Shown piece after piece: positions 20,759-33,400 of a stretch of DNA of 64,000 nt. Source of the stretch: Edaphochlamys debaryana (taxonomy: Eukaryota; Chlorophyta; Chlorophyceae; Chlamydomonadales). The notes beneath the pieces were generated by a model. The model searched no databases. It saw only the letters and a program-made list of their open reading frames with translations, and was not told the DNA's origin. The stretch is taken from the NCBI GenBank assembly GCA_016858145.1, contig JAEHOE010000002.1:434001-498000 (forward strand), written 5' to 3'. How positions within the stretch are numbered: the first letter of the stretch is position 1; each line of letters opens with the position of its first letter. Both the position numbers and the translations under genes were made by a program.

Positions 20759-22678
20759 CAGGACCATACCGCAGCCAGCACCCGGGCACGACGAGCGGCG
20801 AGCGATGACGACCACCCAGCCTGAGGGCTGGGTGGCATGCTTGGAATTAATCCAGGAGGATAGCAAGTTGGGCGCCCACCACGCTGGCGTGGAAGGTGGG
20901 CGCGGGAAGATGGAGGGAAACCCCCACGGCCTGAGGGTGGAACCGCAGGGGCTGAGATGGGGGCCTGCCCAAGAGGCAGCGGCAGCAGGTCACATAGCGT
21001 GGCGAGAGAGCGAAGTTAGGGGCGGGATTGATCTGCCTGACGAGGAGTTAGGGCCCAGGCAGGCTGCGCTGACACGTACCTACCACGCATGGGCCGCTGG
21101 TGAAGCCGGGAGCAGACACCGACGGCCCCAGCAGGGGCCGGCTCGGGGTTGCCTTAGTAGGGTATCCTTGACATTGCCGTATCGCCCTCGCAGGAGGACG
21201 GTTTGTGCATTTAGAAGCTCTGGACCCGGGGTAGCGGCGTCGGAGCTGTTAGCATCTGGCCGAGGCCCCGCAGGCCCTGTGTACGGCTAGATTTCGCTAG
21301 GGCAACAAATACCCCGTCAGCGTCACTGACAGGGGAGAGATCCACCAGACACCTACACCCAGAAAGCAATGCCGCTATTCTTCCACTACCACCTGTAAAC
21401 ATACCACGGACGTGTCACCAGACCCTTGAGTCCTGAGCCCCTGAGCATCATTTAGGTCTGCTGCACTTACATACCGTACACTAGGTCTATCTAGGTAGGT
21501 CAGCCGACAACGCTCAGCCTCAGCCGACAGCCGTCTCTCCCGTCCCAGCCGTCACGACTACCTGTGAGTCTACGTTCGTGGATTACGCATAAGCCCTCGA
21601 GCCCCTGCTGGGCCGAGGCGGCGGCTGACGCCTAAGCCCTTCGCCAGGAAGGCAGCGGTCCACGAGTGGGTGAGCGCCTAAGCCCTCCCGTGTTGGAGGC
21701 AGCGTCGAACGCCTAAGACCCCGCCAGGGGGCAGCGGCCCACACTGTCGCGGGAGTAACGTGTAAGCCCTCCGGACAGAGGCATCGTCCCGCCAGGCGAG
21801 GGTTGAAGCGCATAAGCCCTCCCAGAGGGGGAGGCGGCCGCCCTCAGCACAGCGATATCCGCGGTCGGAGGAGGCTCGAGCTTGGAGTGAACCGCGTGTG
21901 ACGTCCAGATCCCCCGCGTTACGCCCCCGGACTAGTGCCGTGCCGGCCTATCAGAGGCGACCGAGCGACCCTCCGGCGGGAGCACTGATTGGACGCGTGG
22001 TGGCAGTAAGGCTCCGACCTGGGCGACGAGATCCGCCCTTACGTGGAGGTCCAGCCTCGTGGGTTGAAGCGCCTAAGCCCTCCGTGTGAGGCAGCCACCC
22101 ACCTTACTTGTCGATTGGGTTGAAGCGCGTAAGCCCCCCTCCTCTCTGAGGGGCAGCCACCCACATCCGGAGCGGCCAGCGGAAGAAAGTGCTGTGAGAG
22201 AGCCGCGGGCCCCTGTCCAGGCCCTGTGCTCCTGTGAGCAGGAGCGAGCCACGTGAGGCGGTGGAAGCCAGCGCTAGGAGCAGCCAGCCCACGTGAGAGA
22301 GCGCCCTTCCAAGGCGCTGCAGCAGTAGTGGTTGGAGCCCGCCTGTTCGGCCCCTCTTGGCCGTCCTTGCGTGGGCACCACTCAAGTTCCGCGTCCGCAT
22401 TGAAGGGGCGCGAGGAGGGTCCGGAAGTCATGAGCCGCACCCTTTGAGGAGCACCACAGAGCACCTGTGTGCCCTCCCCCGGCAGCCGCCATCTAGGGCT
22501 GCACGGGAGACCAATCCGCTGCGCATAGAATCTCGTCGGTGGACGAACGTGCTCGGACGTGATACAGCGTGTCCATCAGTTCGGTCCTAGGGACAAGTCG
22601 TGGCGCGTGGCTTACACGTCGTGTGACCCAGGAAAACAAAATTTGGGTTGACGTGTTGTAGCGTGGTTCACGCGAAAG
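20759..22678 (+). repeat. 3' LTR
   Basis: Direct repeat of 4307-6225 with the same ends (CAGGACC...CGCGAAAG) and about 14 scattered differences by eye. A TGTAA lies just outside it at 22704-22708. Confidence 0.9.
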
Positions 22679-24430
22679 CGCGCTACAAGCCTGCCTTTAA
22701 AGCCTGTAAATAGGGTGCCATAACCAGGGAGGCGGCTTCAGGGTCATGTGAGGCAGATGAAGGGCGATGGCGTTGGGGCTGCTGCCCCCATGCACCGCTG
22801 CGCGTGTTTCTTGTACGGCGCTGGCTTACTCGCAGCTCCGACCGCCTCCCAGCCGCCCTCGTGGCCTCCTCCGATGACGATGATGGAAGCAAGCTGCTGC
22901 AGCCCTGCCTGGTGTACTTTGAAGCGGGGGAACTTGTGGCTACTGCGTAAGAGTCGGACAGACACAGGTAGCCGGATAAATGTCCATGTGAACGCATAGA
23001 ACGCACATGGTGTGCACATGCTTTATGACAGCGGTCCAGGCCCCCCGCGTTCGGGGGCCAGGGGCAGGGCGCGCAGCCAGATGAAATACGCTCCCCAGGC
23101 TTTCCGCCGGTGCCCACTGCAAAGCGTTGCTATCTTCCTTTTGTTCAAGTGTTGCGGCAATTAGCGTGCAAGCGAGCGTCACGAAGGATTGCCCCCTGCT
23201 GGGAACCCAACCTTCGTGCCCAGGTGATGAAGGTTCGGGGCCCGGCGGGCTTCCTTCAGGGCAGTTTAAACAAGCCAGGCTAGCGGCGGAACATTTTCCG
23301 GCATGAGCTACAGGCGGAAGGGTCCACGGTGTCATTTGACGCACCTGGAACGCTGAAACGCAAAGGAGAAGGGGTGCACAATACGGCATCCCATGTACGC
23401 TAGTTGCCAAGACGCGTTGCTAGCTGTTACGGGTTGTTACGGAGAGGCGTATTGCAGCGTCCCAAGCCAGTCCCAAGCCAGTCCCAAGCGTGCCGTCCGG
23501 CAGCGTTGGCAGCACATGCAGCCGCTTTATCGCAACGTCTTCGAGCATACATTTCCGCCACCACACACGTCTAAGGAGCGATGGGCATGCGCATCACGCC
23601 AGAAAAGGCCGTGTCGGGCCAGCTCAGGGTCGCGACGTCTTCGAGCGACTCCGCAAGCAACGCACTCGCGAAACTGCCGTGTCACGTCCCGCCCGCACCA
23701 CCAGGCTTCACTAAACACGCCTGCAGAGGCATGCGCATCACGTCGGAAAAGGCCGTGTCGGGCCAGCTCAGGGTCGCGACGTCTTCGAGCATCTCCGCAA
23801 CGCACTCGCGAAACTGCCGTGTCACGTCCCGCCCGCACCACCAGGCTTCACTAGACACGCCGGCAGAGCCATGGGCATGCGCATCACGCCAGAAAAGGCC
23901 GTGTCGGGCCAGCTCAGGGTCGCGACGTCTTCGAGCATCTCCGTATTCTCCGCAGGTCGAACATAAAGGCAGAAGGTAATTCTGAGAGTCACAACGCCAC
24001 TCGCCCCACCCAGAGCGAACCCAAATTGCCTAAAATGCCCTACCTACTGGGCCTGGCTGTGTCTGGCTTGCCTACGTAGGCCGTGGCCGAGTGGTGCAGT
24101 GGCCATTTCGTAAAAAAGGAAGAGAAGTTGATGTTTTGTTTTGCCCAGAACGCTGTAATGCAGGCCAGAAACCTGCCTACAATGGGTCTGTGTGATAAAT
24201 CAAGGGCCAGGGCGTACTGAAATGAATGCCGATAACGGACGGACGGCCCGTTCAAAGACAATACATTAACTGCACATGGCGAGTGTATGTAAATTGCCGG
24301 ATTGGCGGATGGATTACTGTGGATCTGGATCTCGCTGAGGCCGAGAGTATCACAGTCAATGATAATTATATGAGCCAAGCACTTCACGTTGTACCCGCCG
24401 CCAACCGGCAGGTGTGAATAAATCAAGCTC
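22679..24430. other. Region between 3' LTR and the lectin-receptor stop codon; no gene seen
   Basis: Probably the 3' UTR of the minus-strand lectin receptor plus spacer. It holds a ~145-bp tandem repeat (23587-23960). I see no RNA gene; the GTGGCCGAGTGGTGCAGTGG at about 24078 looks like a tRNA D-arm but lacks the rest. Confidence 0.45.
23587..23960. repeat. About 145-bp tandem repeat, 2.5 copies
   Basis: ATGCGCATCACGCC or ATGCGCATCACGTC starts units at 23587, 23731 and 23877 (spacing 144 and 146). Each unit contains AAAAGGCCGTGTCGGGCCAG and GCACCACCAGGCTTCACTA. The third unit is truncated. Confidence 0.8.
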
Positions 24431-27400
24431 CTATAACTGGCCGCCTGCTGTCTCAGCGGCGATAGCGGCGCTAGCGGGGACCACACGCGCTCCTCTGCGT
24501 CCCCTGGCCACTCGCCACGATCTCACACCAATCACAGTGGCACCTGCCACCACAAGACCTGCCGCAGCGCAGCCCACAATCAAGGCCACGTTTGTCCCAG
24601 CGGCTGGTACGGTGCGCTGGGCAGCCTTGTCAACTCCGCCTCGGGCGGGGGTTGGTATAGCGGCAACGTCCTCCTGCTGCTGAGTGCTCTGGTTTTCCGC
24701 ATCAAGTGTGCCGACAGTCCCACTCTCCGCCAGCGGGGGGGTCGCAGCTTCCGCGGACGTCTTGGCGGAACCTAGACGGTTGCGAGGGCACGTAGGGCAT
24801 ATGGCTGGGGTTGATGACAGCAGCAGCAGGTTAAGCACGCAATTTCCCCTCGCTTCACACTCATCAAAGCCTTGCACGCACGCCCACCAACTAATGACGC
24901 ACGCACCAAAAACGGCAGGGCATTGTGTGGTGGATGTGACGTTTCGCTGGACACACATGTCACTTGAGCGTCGGGTGAGCCGAGCCCCACTGGCGGCAAG
25001 GCAGGCAGCGTCAAGGAGACCTGTTTCGAATGAGAAACGACGATTAGTTATTGACACATCCTGGCCCTGATGAAGTATCCTGGCCCTCTGCCACAATAGC
25101 TTCGAAAAGCTGCAAGCCCATCCAGCAGCAAGTTTACAAGCCCACCGTCTGAATCACAGTCGGTTGCTGAAAATGTATCCCCAGGTTTATGGCACCACAA
25201 AGGGCTATCGGGGCAGCCTGAGTGGGGTTAAGGGAACAGGCGGTGTTGCAGGGTTGGGTCCGCAGTCGTCGACAGGAACCGAGAGGTCGAGCGAGTCCTC
25301 TATCTGCTGTGCTTCTGCCCATTATGTTGCCTCTTTGTTCTTTACTGCGTCTCCTCACCTCGCGGCGTGGTGAAGACGGCGGGGCACCAGCTGACGTTGG
25401 CGGGGGTCTGCACACCGTAGCGCAGGTCCCCAAAGCCACCCCTCGACACGCAGCCCTGGCTCGACAGCATTACCCAGCGCCCGCCAAACCAGTCCACACA
25501 CGCCAGGTCCGTGGAGCCCGGCCCGTCGTCACCGCAGTCCGTGGCGTTGAAGAAAGTGGAGCCGGCGTGCGTGCACCAGTCGGATGAGGCGGCGCGGAAG
25601 CAGCTGGCAGCACCTGCGTGCAGCATACAAAGGGACCAAGAGCGCGGACACAACGGAGTAACGTGTTAGCAGCCAGGCGGCTGGACAGGACAAAGTGACA
25701 TACAGGACAGGCCTTCATCTCCCTCTTCTACTGCTTCTTCTGTGTATGTCGTCCTTATCAGTAATCGCATCATCTTCACTAAACAATTACGCTGTGGAGT
25801 CCTCACTCCCTGGACTGGGGCTGGAGGATTGGCACCGTACGTCACAGGTAGGGCGGGCGGGGTGTGGACATGGACATGCAAACTCGCAAAAACGCACGCC
25901 TCCCTCGTGCCCGGCTCGACGCCACAAGCTATCCCTGCTACACGATGTCGTTGAGGCCTGGGTAACGTATCGGCCTGGCGCGGACTCAGCATCTTGAGAA
26001 GGCAGTTGGACCACTTCGCATTCATAGCCCGAGCCCCACAGCTCACCCCTTTCACTGCAGGATGCAGGCAACAAAACAACGCCAGCCTCTAATAAGCTAT
26101 GTGCGCAAGGATTGGCTGGCGGGGCTTTGCCATGCATGCACAGTACCGTTGCACTGCCGGTGGCGTTGCTTCCTGGATCGAGTTGATCAAGAAGTAGCCG
26201 CAACACTTTTATGTATGGCGGTGTGTTTCATCACGCAACTTCCACCCCGCGACAATCCGCCCGGCCGCCCCCGGTACCCCTCACGGTTCGCGCAGAGTGC
26301 GCCGCAAGCGCCCCACGCTTTGCACCGTGTCTCCACGCGTGTCTCACGCGTGTCCCGCTTGCTACCCATTTCACGGCTGAACCCATTAGCTGCATGACAT
26401 CGGAACACCCAAGACGGGGTGGTCTGACAACGATTCTTTCTTGTAATCAGCACTGTTTGCACCCGCTTGTTCAACACGCCACGTTTGCAGAAGACGAAGC
26501 ACTGATCGTGACAAGAAAGCCCCAAAGTGCCGGCTTACCTTGGATTGGGCTCGGAGGGCGTGGTCGGGGGCTTGGAGATGGCCGGGGGCTTGGAGGGAGG
26601 GTTCGGGGGCTGGGAGGTGGCCGTGGGCTAGGAGGGAGGGGCGGGATTTGGCTGGGGGGGCGTGGTTGCGGCGAGGGAGGGCGTGGTCGGGGGCTGGGTG
26701 GTCGGGGGCTGGGCGGGCTGGGAGGGCTTAGAGGGCGTGGCGGGGGCCTTGGAGAGGGGTAGCCTGCGTGGGGTTAAGGGAACAGGCGGTGTTGCAGGGT
26801 TGGGTCCGCAGTCGTCGACAGGAAACAAGAGGTGGAGTCCTCTGCTGTGCTTCTGCCCATTATGTTGCCCCGTCGTTCGTTACTGCGTCTCCTCACCTGC
26901 CCACGTGTTGAAGACGGCGGGGCACCAGCTGACGTTGGCGGGGGTCTGCACACCGTAGCGCAGGTCCCCAAAGCCACCCCTCGACACGCAGCCCTGGCTC
27001 GACAGCATCACCCAGCGCCCGCCAAACCAGTCCACACACGCCAGGTCCGTGGAGCCCGGCCCGTCGTCACCGCAGTCCGTGGCGTTGAAGAAAGTGGAGC
27101 CGGCGTGCGTGCACCAGTCGGATGAGGCGGCGCGGAAGCAGCTGGCAGCACCTGCGTGCAGCATACAAAGGGACCAAAAGCGCGGACACAACGGAGTAAC
27201 GTGTTAGCAGCCAGGCTGCCGGACCGGACACAGTGACAGGACAGGCCTTCATCTCCCTCTTCTACTGCTTCTTCTGTGTATGTCGTCCTTATCAGTAATC
27301 GTGGCATCATCTTCACTTAACAAGTACGCTGTGGAGTCCTCACTCCCTGGACTGGGGCTGGAGGATTGGCACCGTACGTCACAGGTAGGGCGGCGGGCGG

Positions 27401-30400
27401 GGTGTCATGGAGCATGCAAACTCGCAAAAACGCACGCCTCCCTCGTGCCCGGCTCGACGCCACAAGCTATTCCTGCTACACGATGTCGTTGAGGCCTGGG
27501 TAACGTATCGGCCTGGCGCGAAAGAACTCAGCATGTTGAGAAGGCAGTCGGACCACTTCATTCGCACTCATAGCCCGAGCCCCACAGCTCACCCCTTTCA
27601 CTGCAGGATGAAGGCAACAAAACAACGCCAGCCTCTAATAAGCTATGTGCGCAAGGATTGGCTGGCGGGGGCTTTATTTGCCATGCATGCACAGTACCGG
27701 TGCACCGGTGGCGTTGCTTTCTGGATCGAAAAGATCAAGAAGTAGTCGCAACACTTTTATGTATGGCGGTGTGTTTCATCACGCAACTTCCACCCCCGGA
27801 CAATTCGCCCGGCTGCCCCCAGTACCCCCCAAGTTTTGTGCAGAGTGCGCTGCAAGCGCCCCACGCTTTGCACCGTGTCTCCACGCGTGTCTCCACGCGT
27901 GTCCCGCTTGCTACCCACGGCATTTCAGGGCTCAACCCATGTTAGGGCTTCAAGACATTGAAACACCCAAGACGGGGTGGTCTGACAACGATTCTCTCTT
28001 GTAATTAGCACTGTCTGCACCCGCTTGTTCAACACGCCACGTTTGCAGAAGACGAAGCACTGATCGTGACAAGAAAGCCCTCAAGTGCCGGCTTACCCTG
28101 GATTGGGCTCGGAGGGCGTGGTCGGGGGCTTGGAGGTGGCCGGGGGCTGGGAGGACTAGGAGGGCGGGGGGGCTTAGGAGGATTTGGGCTGGGGGGTCGT
28201 GGTGGCGGCAAGGGAGGGCGTGGTCGGGGGCTGGGTGGTCGGGGGGGGCTGGGAGGGCTGCGAGGGCTGGGTGGTCGGGGGCTGGGCGGGCTGGGAGGGC
28301 TTAGAGGGCGTGGCGGGGGGCTTGGAGAGGGGTAGCCTGAGTGGGGTTAAGGGAACAGGCGGTGTTACAGGGTTGGGTCCGCAGTCATCGACAGGAAACA
28401 AGAGGTGGAGTCCTCTATCTGCAAGCTGTGCTTCTCCCCTTAATGTTGATTGGCCCTTTGTTCTTTGCTGCGTCTCCTCACCTCGCGGCGCGGTGAAGAC
28501 GGCGGGGCACCAGCTGACGTTGGCGGGGGTCTGCACACCGTAGCGCAGGTCCCCAAAGCCACCCCTCGACACACAGCCCTGGCTCGACAGCATCACCCAG
28601 CGCCCGCCAAACCAGTCCACACACGCCAGGTCCGTGGAGCCCGGCCCGTCGTCACCGCAGTCCGTGGCGTTGAAGAAAGTGGAGCCGGCGTGCGTGCACC
28701 AGTCGGATGAGGCGGCGCGGAAGCAGCTGGCACCACCTGCGTGCAGCATACAAAGGGACCAAAAGCGCGGACACAACGGAGTAACGTGTTAGCAGCCAGG
28801 CTGCCGGACCGGACACAGTGACAGGACAGGCCTTCATCTCCCTCTTCTACTGCTTCTTCTGTGTATGTCGTCCTTATCAGTAATCGTGGCATCATCTTCA
28901 CTTAACAAGTACGCTGTGGAGTCCTCACTCCCTGGACTGGGGCTGGAGGATTGGCACCGTACGTCACAGGTAGGGCGGCGGGCGGGGTGTCATGGAGCAT
29001 GCAAACTCGCAAAAACGCACGCCTCCCTCGTGCCCGGCTCGACGCCACAAGCTATTCCTGCTACACGATGTCGTTGAGGCCTGGGTAACGTATCGGCCTG
29101 GCGCGAAAGAACTCAGCATGTTGAGAAGGCAGTCGGACCACTTCATTCGCACTCATAGCCCGAGCCCCACAGCTCACCCCTTTCACTGCAGGATGAAGGC
29201 AACAAAACAACGCCAGCCTCTAATAAGCTATGTGCGCAAGGATTGGCTGGCGGGGGCTTTATTTGCCATGCATGCACAGTACCGGTGCACCGGTGGCGTT
29301 GCTTTCTGGATCGAAAAGATCAAGAAGTAGTCGCAACACTTTTATGTATGGCGGTGTGTTTCATCACGCAACTTCCACCCCCGGACAATTCGCCCGGCTG
29401 CCCCCAGTACCCCCCAAGTTTTGTGCAGAGTGCGCTGCAAGCGCCCCACGCTTTGCACCGTGTCTCCACGCGTGTCTCCACGCGTGTCCCGCTTGCTACC
29501 CACGGCATTTCAGGGCTCAACCCATGTTAGGGCTTCAAGACATTGAAACACCCAAGACGGGGTGGTCTGACAACGATTCTCTCTTGTAATCAGCACTGTC
29601 TGCACCCGCTTGTTCAACACGCCACGTTTGCAGAAGACGAAGCACTGATCGTGACAAGAAAGCCCTCAAGTGCCGGCTTACCCTGGATTGGGCTCGGAGG
29701 GCGTGGTCGGGGACTGGGATGTGGCCGGGGGCTGGGAGGGAGGGGTCGGGGGCTGGGAGGACTAGGAGGGCGGGGGGGTTCAGGAGGACTTGGGGGTCTG
29801 GGGGGGCGTGGTGGCGGCGAGGGAGGGCGTGGTCGGGGGCTGGGTGGTCGGGGGGGGCTGGGTGGTCGGGGGCTGGGCGGGCTGGGCGGTCTAGGCCGGA
29901 TGGGAGGGCTTAAAGGGCGTGGCGGGGGGCTTGGAGAGAGGGGTCGGGGGTTGGGAGGTGGCCGGGGGCTGGGAGGGAGGAGTCGGGGGCTGGGAGGTGG
30001 CCTGGGGCTGGGAGGGAGGGGGCTGGGGTTGGGAGGTGGCCGGGGGCTTGGAGGGCGTGGTCTGGGGCTGGGAGGTGGCCGGGGGCGTGGAGGTAGGGGG
30101 CTGGGGTTGGGAGGTGGCCGGGGGCTTGGAGGGCGTGGTCTGGGGCTGGGAGGTGGCCGGGGGCGTGGAGGTAGGGGGCTGGGGTTGGGAGGTGGCCGGG
30201 GGCTTGGAGGGCGTGGTCGGGGGCTGGGAGGTGGCCGGGGGCGTGGAGGTAGGGGGCTGGGGTTGGGAGGTGGCCGGGGGCTTGGAGGGCGTGGTCTGGG
30301 GCTGGGAGGTGGCCGGGGGCGTGGAGGTAGGGGGCTGGGGTTGGGAGGTGGCCGGGGGCTTGGAGGGCGTGGTCGGGGGCTGGGAGGTGGGCTGGGGCTG

Positions 30401-33400
30401 GGAGGGCGTGGTCGGGGGCTGGGAGGACTAGGAGGGCGGGGGGGTTTAGGAGGACTTGGAGGGCTGGGGGGGCGTGGCGACGGCGAGGGAGGGCGTGGTC
30501 GGGGGCTGGGTGGTCGGGGGGGGCTGGGAGGGCTAGGAGGGCTGGGAGGGCTGGGGGGGCGTGGCGGGGGTCTGGGTGGAAGGGGGGGCAGGGGGCTAGG
30601 GGGTATCGGCGTTGGCGGCGTTGGCGGTAGTGGGGGGGCTGCAGCAAGCAAAAGGCGCACAAGAGCCAAATATAAATATACATGTGCACTGACGAGCATG
30701 ATACATCTGCTAGAAGAATGCTAGGTTTAGGGTAACCCTAAACCCTAATAGTGTAGAATTGGGATATTAAAGAAGCCTGCATGTTTAGCTCCCTTTAAAG
30801 GCCACTGACCCCCGTAAACTCACGAGGTCGAGGCGGTTTTGGAGGAGACGGCGGCCGTGGAGGAGCTACGGCACAAAGAACATGTATTGCAGCAACAGCG
30901 TCGATCGGGGAGACATGATTTCGTCTGTTTAATCATTGACCACTAGCATGTTGAGGCACAAGTGCAATGTCCATGACCCCAGCTACCTGGAACGGTCCTC
31001 CAGGTCACGTTCCCCAGGATGTTACGCAGCTCAAGCACTCCGGTATCCAGCACGAACAGAGAGAAGGGGCCAAGGCCAGCGCCGGCGTGCTCCGGAAAAG
31101 CCAGCGCCGAACCCACGGTGGACACATCTGCTGACATGGCCTGCACACCGTACGGCACACCATTGCCAGCGCCACGAAGCGTCCACGTGCCGTTTTGCTC
31201 AAGCACAAATGAGAAGTTGCTGGCGCCGTTGAGTCTCATCCCGGCCGCCCACAGGGGAAGAATGGCCCTGAAGTTGTTATCGCTGATGTCTGCCGACCGG
31301 TACAGACCAAGCAATCCGTCCCCGCCCAGGACCAAGGCGTGTGTGCGGGTGGGCGACCACCAATAATTGCACCCGTCCTCTTGGTCCCCGCCCACGCCCT
31401 GGTAGAGGCCGCAGTGGAAGCGGCAGCCCTGCTCCCGGACAGGGCTGCACGTCTGGTTTGCTTCGATTGTGAGAGGAGACTCTGCGGTACAGCAAATGAG
31501 GCACTATTAATTCAGGCGCCTTGATGGTCCACAAGCGGGTCTGGGGATGCAAAGCGACACACCTGGAATTGTCCACCATGTGGGGATGCCGTACAAGTTT
31601 ACAATCTCGGCCCAGCCGCCCTCATCGTGCACAACCTGCCAGAGCGCAGTTGGAGTGACAGTGGCACTCAAGAGGGTTGATCATCAAGGAGCCATGTTGT
31701 GGGCATGCATGGTACCTAGAAGTGATGGGTGCTTTTTGGCTTAAACCTGTCTTGCAACTCATCATCATGCACCCACGCACGCACCATGTGGTACGGCCTG
31801 TTTTTCGGTCCTCCGTTCATCGGGAAGGACCGTTGTTTGCCGATCCAGGCGGTGGCGGGATTGGTCAGGGAGTTTGCGCGCTCTCTAAATGTCACGTTCG
31901 GTCCACTGCCGTACAGTACCCATGTGCCGTTTGATGTGATGACCATCACGTGGTTCGTTGCGTTCTTCATCGAGGTGCCGGACGCCCTGCGCGTATAAAC
32001 CACACATTCTCATGGCCTAAATCTATTACTTGCTTCATTTCTCAATCTGCTGGCCAGATCAGCCAGGTATCCTCGGCCAGGAATCCATGCAGCCATCTAT
32101 CCTTTCTTGTGACACACACCAATACGTTTTTGGCTTCTCCCGGTCGGCCAGCACGAGGTTGCCATCGGATTGCTGTAGCATGAATGAGATCCTTGCGTTG
32201 GGAGAGCGAACGGCTGTGGGGGCGGGGCCGAAGCGTGAAAAGTATATCATTTGGTGAGACCACAAGATAGAGTGCGTGCGTGGAAGCACGCATTGACTAT
32301 ACAAGCTGATTATAATCGATTCTACTCATGAGCAACTCACTGTTGCAAAAGCCGTCCTGGCCAGAGCCTCCAGCAGCTGGCTGGTAGAGCGCGCATCGAG
32401 CCATGCAGCCCTCCGTGGCACTCACGACACCAGGGAGGCAGTCGCCACCAGAGCTCCGAGTCCTGATGAAGCCGCTCCCCACTGCACGTGGCCATAAATA
32501 TATAAGAGCTTTAGGATACATAGTCAGGATTCCCTTGGCTTACTTTGTATGCGCCACCTACAAGTGGCTGGGTTTCCAATATGGCATTGTGCGGAATGAA
32601 ACTCAAACATGATAAACATCCGTGCGTGCGGACGTTCCGCCACAACTTACGGTCAGTTGCCGACCAAGCTGGTAAGCCGGTCCGGCCGACAAGCACCATA
32701 CGTGGGACCTGCTCCATCTGGCTGCTGTTGAGCGAAGGAACAAGGTCCGTGTAGAGGCGCAGGGTGTAAGGGGCCTGGGAAGAGCCTGTGTTGGCGGGGT
32801 ACACGTAGGAGCTGCCAACTGACAAGCTGAGGTTTGTTGATGTAGCCAGCTGACCGTAGCTACCACCAGCAGCAGGATCGTTGCCCCAGAGCCTGTCAGC
32901 AAATAAGGATCGTAAAGCAAGCAGCGTCGGTAAGTAAGTTGAAGGCTTTCAAGCCATTATTGTGCGGTCAACAGCTACCTAAAGAATCTACACAACTTAC
33001 CCAAACGATCCATCTGAGACGAGTCGCAGAGAGATGTTGGTTACACCGGGGGCCAGTGCTGTGGACCAATGTAAGGCGGGGGAAGTGCAGCTGGGCCCCA
33101 AGGTCGCCCCTGCGCACTTGTACCAACCAAGATTCCCGGTAGACAGGTTGAAAGCAATAAAGTGGGACCTAGTCGGGGCGGACCATGTGCCTGCATGAGC
33201 ATAAACAGATCCGGGTGCAAATTTACATAAACTGTAGGTGTTGAATAACCCGGCGAGGAGTGGCGGCAGTAGCTTAAACAGCGCGTCAGTGGGCATTCAA
33301 GGGGAGACAGTTGCTTGCTTGAGGGTGCTAAAATCCATCCATCCATGCCTAGCAGGCGTACATATGCAGTGAGGCTTACGGTTGCACCAAGGAACGTCAA

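Larger units (their letters stand above)
4307..22678 (+). mobile_element. Near-complete Ty3/gypsy LTR retrotransposon with in-Pol PHD finger and ORF3
   Basis: Two direct repeats (4307-6225 and 20759-22678) flank an internal region with Gag, aspartic protease, RT, RNase H, PHD finger, integrase and a third ORF, all on the plus strand. The domain order RT-RNase H-integrase places it in Ty3/gypsy. By eye the LTRs differ at roughly 14 positions in 1.92 kb, so the insertion is young. No matching target-site duplication is visible (left flank ends CTGGGT, right flank begins CGCGCTAC), and the LTR ends are not the usual TG...CA. This suggests inter-element recombination or an unusual end structure. 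The Chlamydomonas element REM1 is also gypsy-type and was reported with PHD and chromodomains in a separate ORF3; here the PHD is inside Pol. Confidence 0.88.

Noticed and set aside
24070..24110. tRNA-like start GTGGCCGAGTGGTGCAGTGG
   Set aside because: Only a D-arm resemblance; no anticodon arm, T-arm or acceptor-stem partner follows.
29543..30724. Long plus-strand glycine-rich ORF (GRGLGGGRGLGG repeats)
   Set aside because: It is the antisense of the Ser-Pro stalk exon (29682-30638), which has splice sites in the right phase and continues into lectin and Cys exons on the minus strand.
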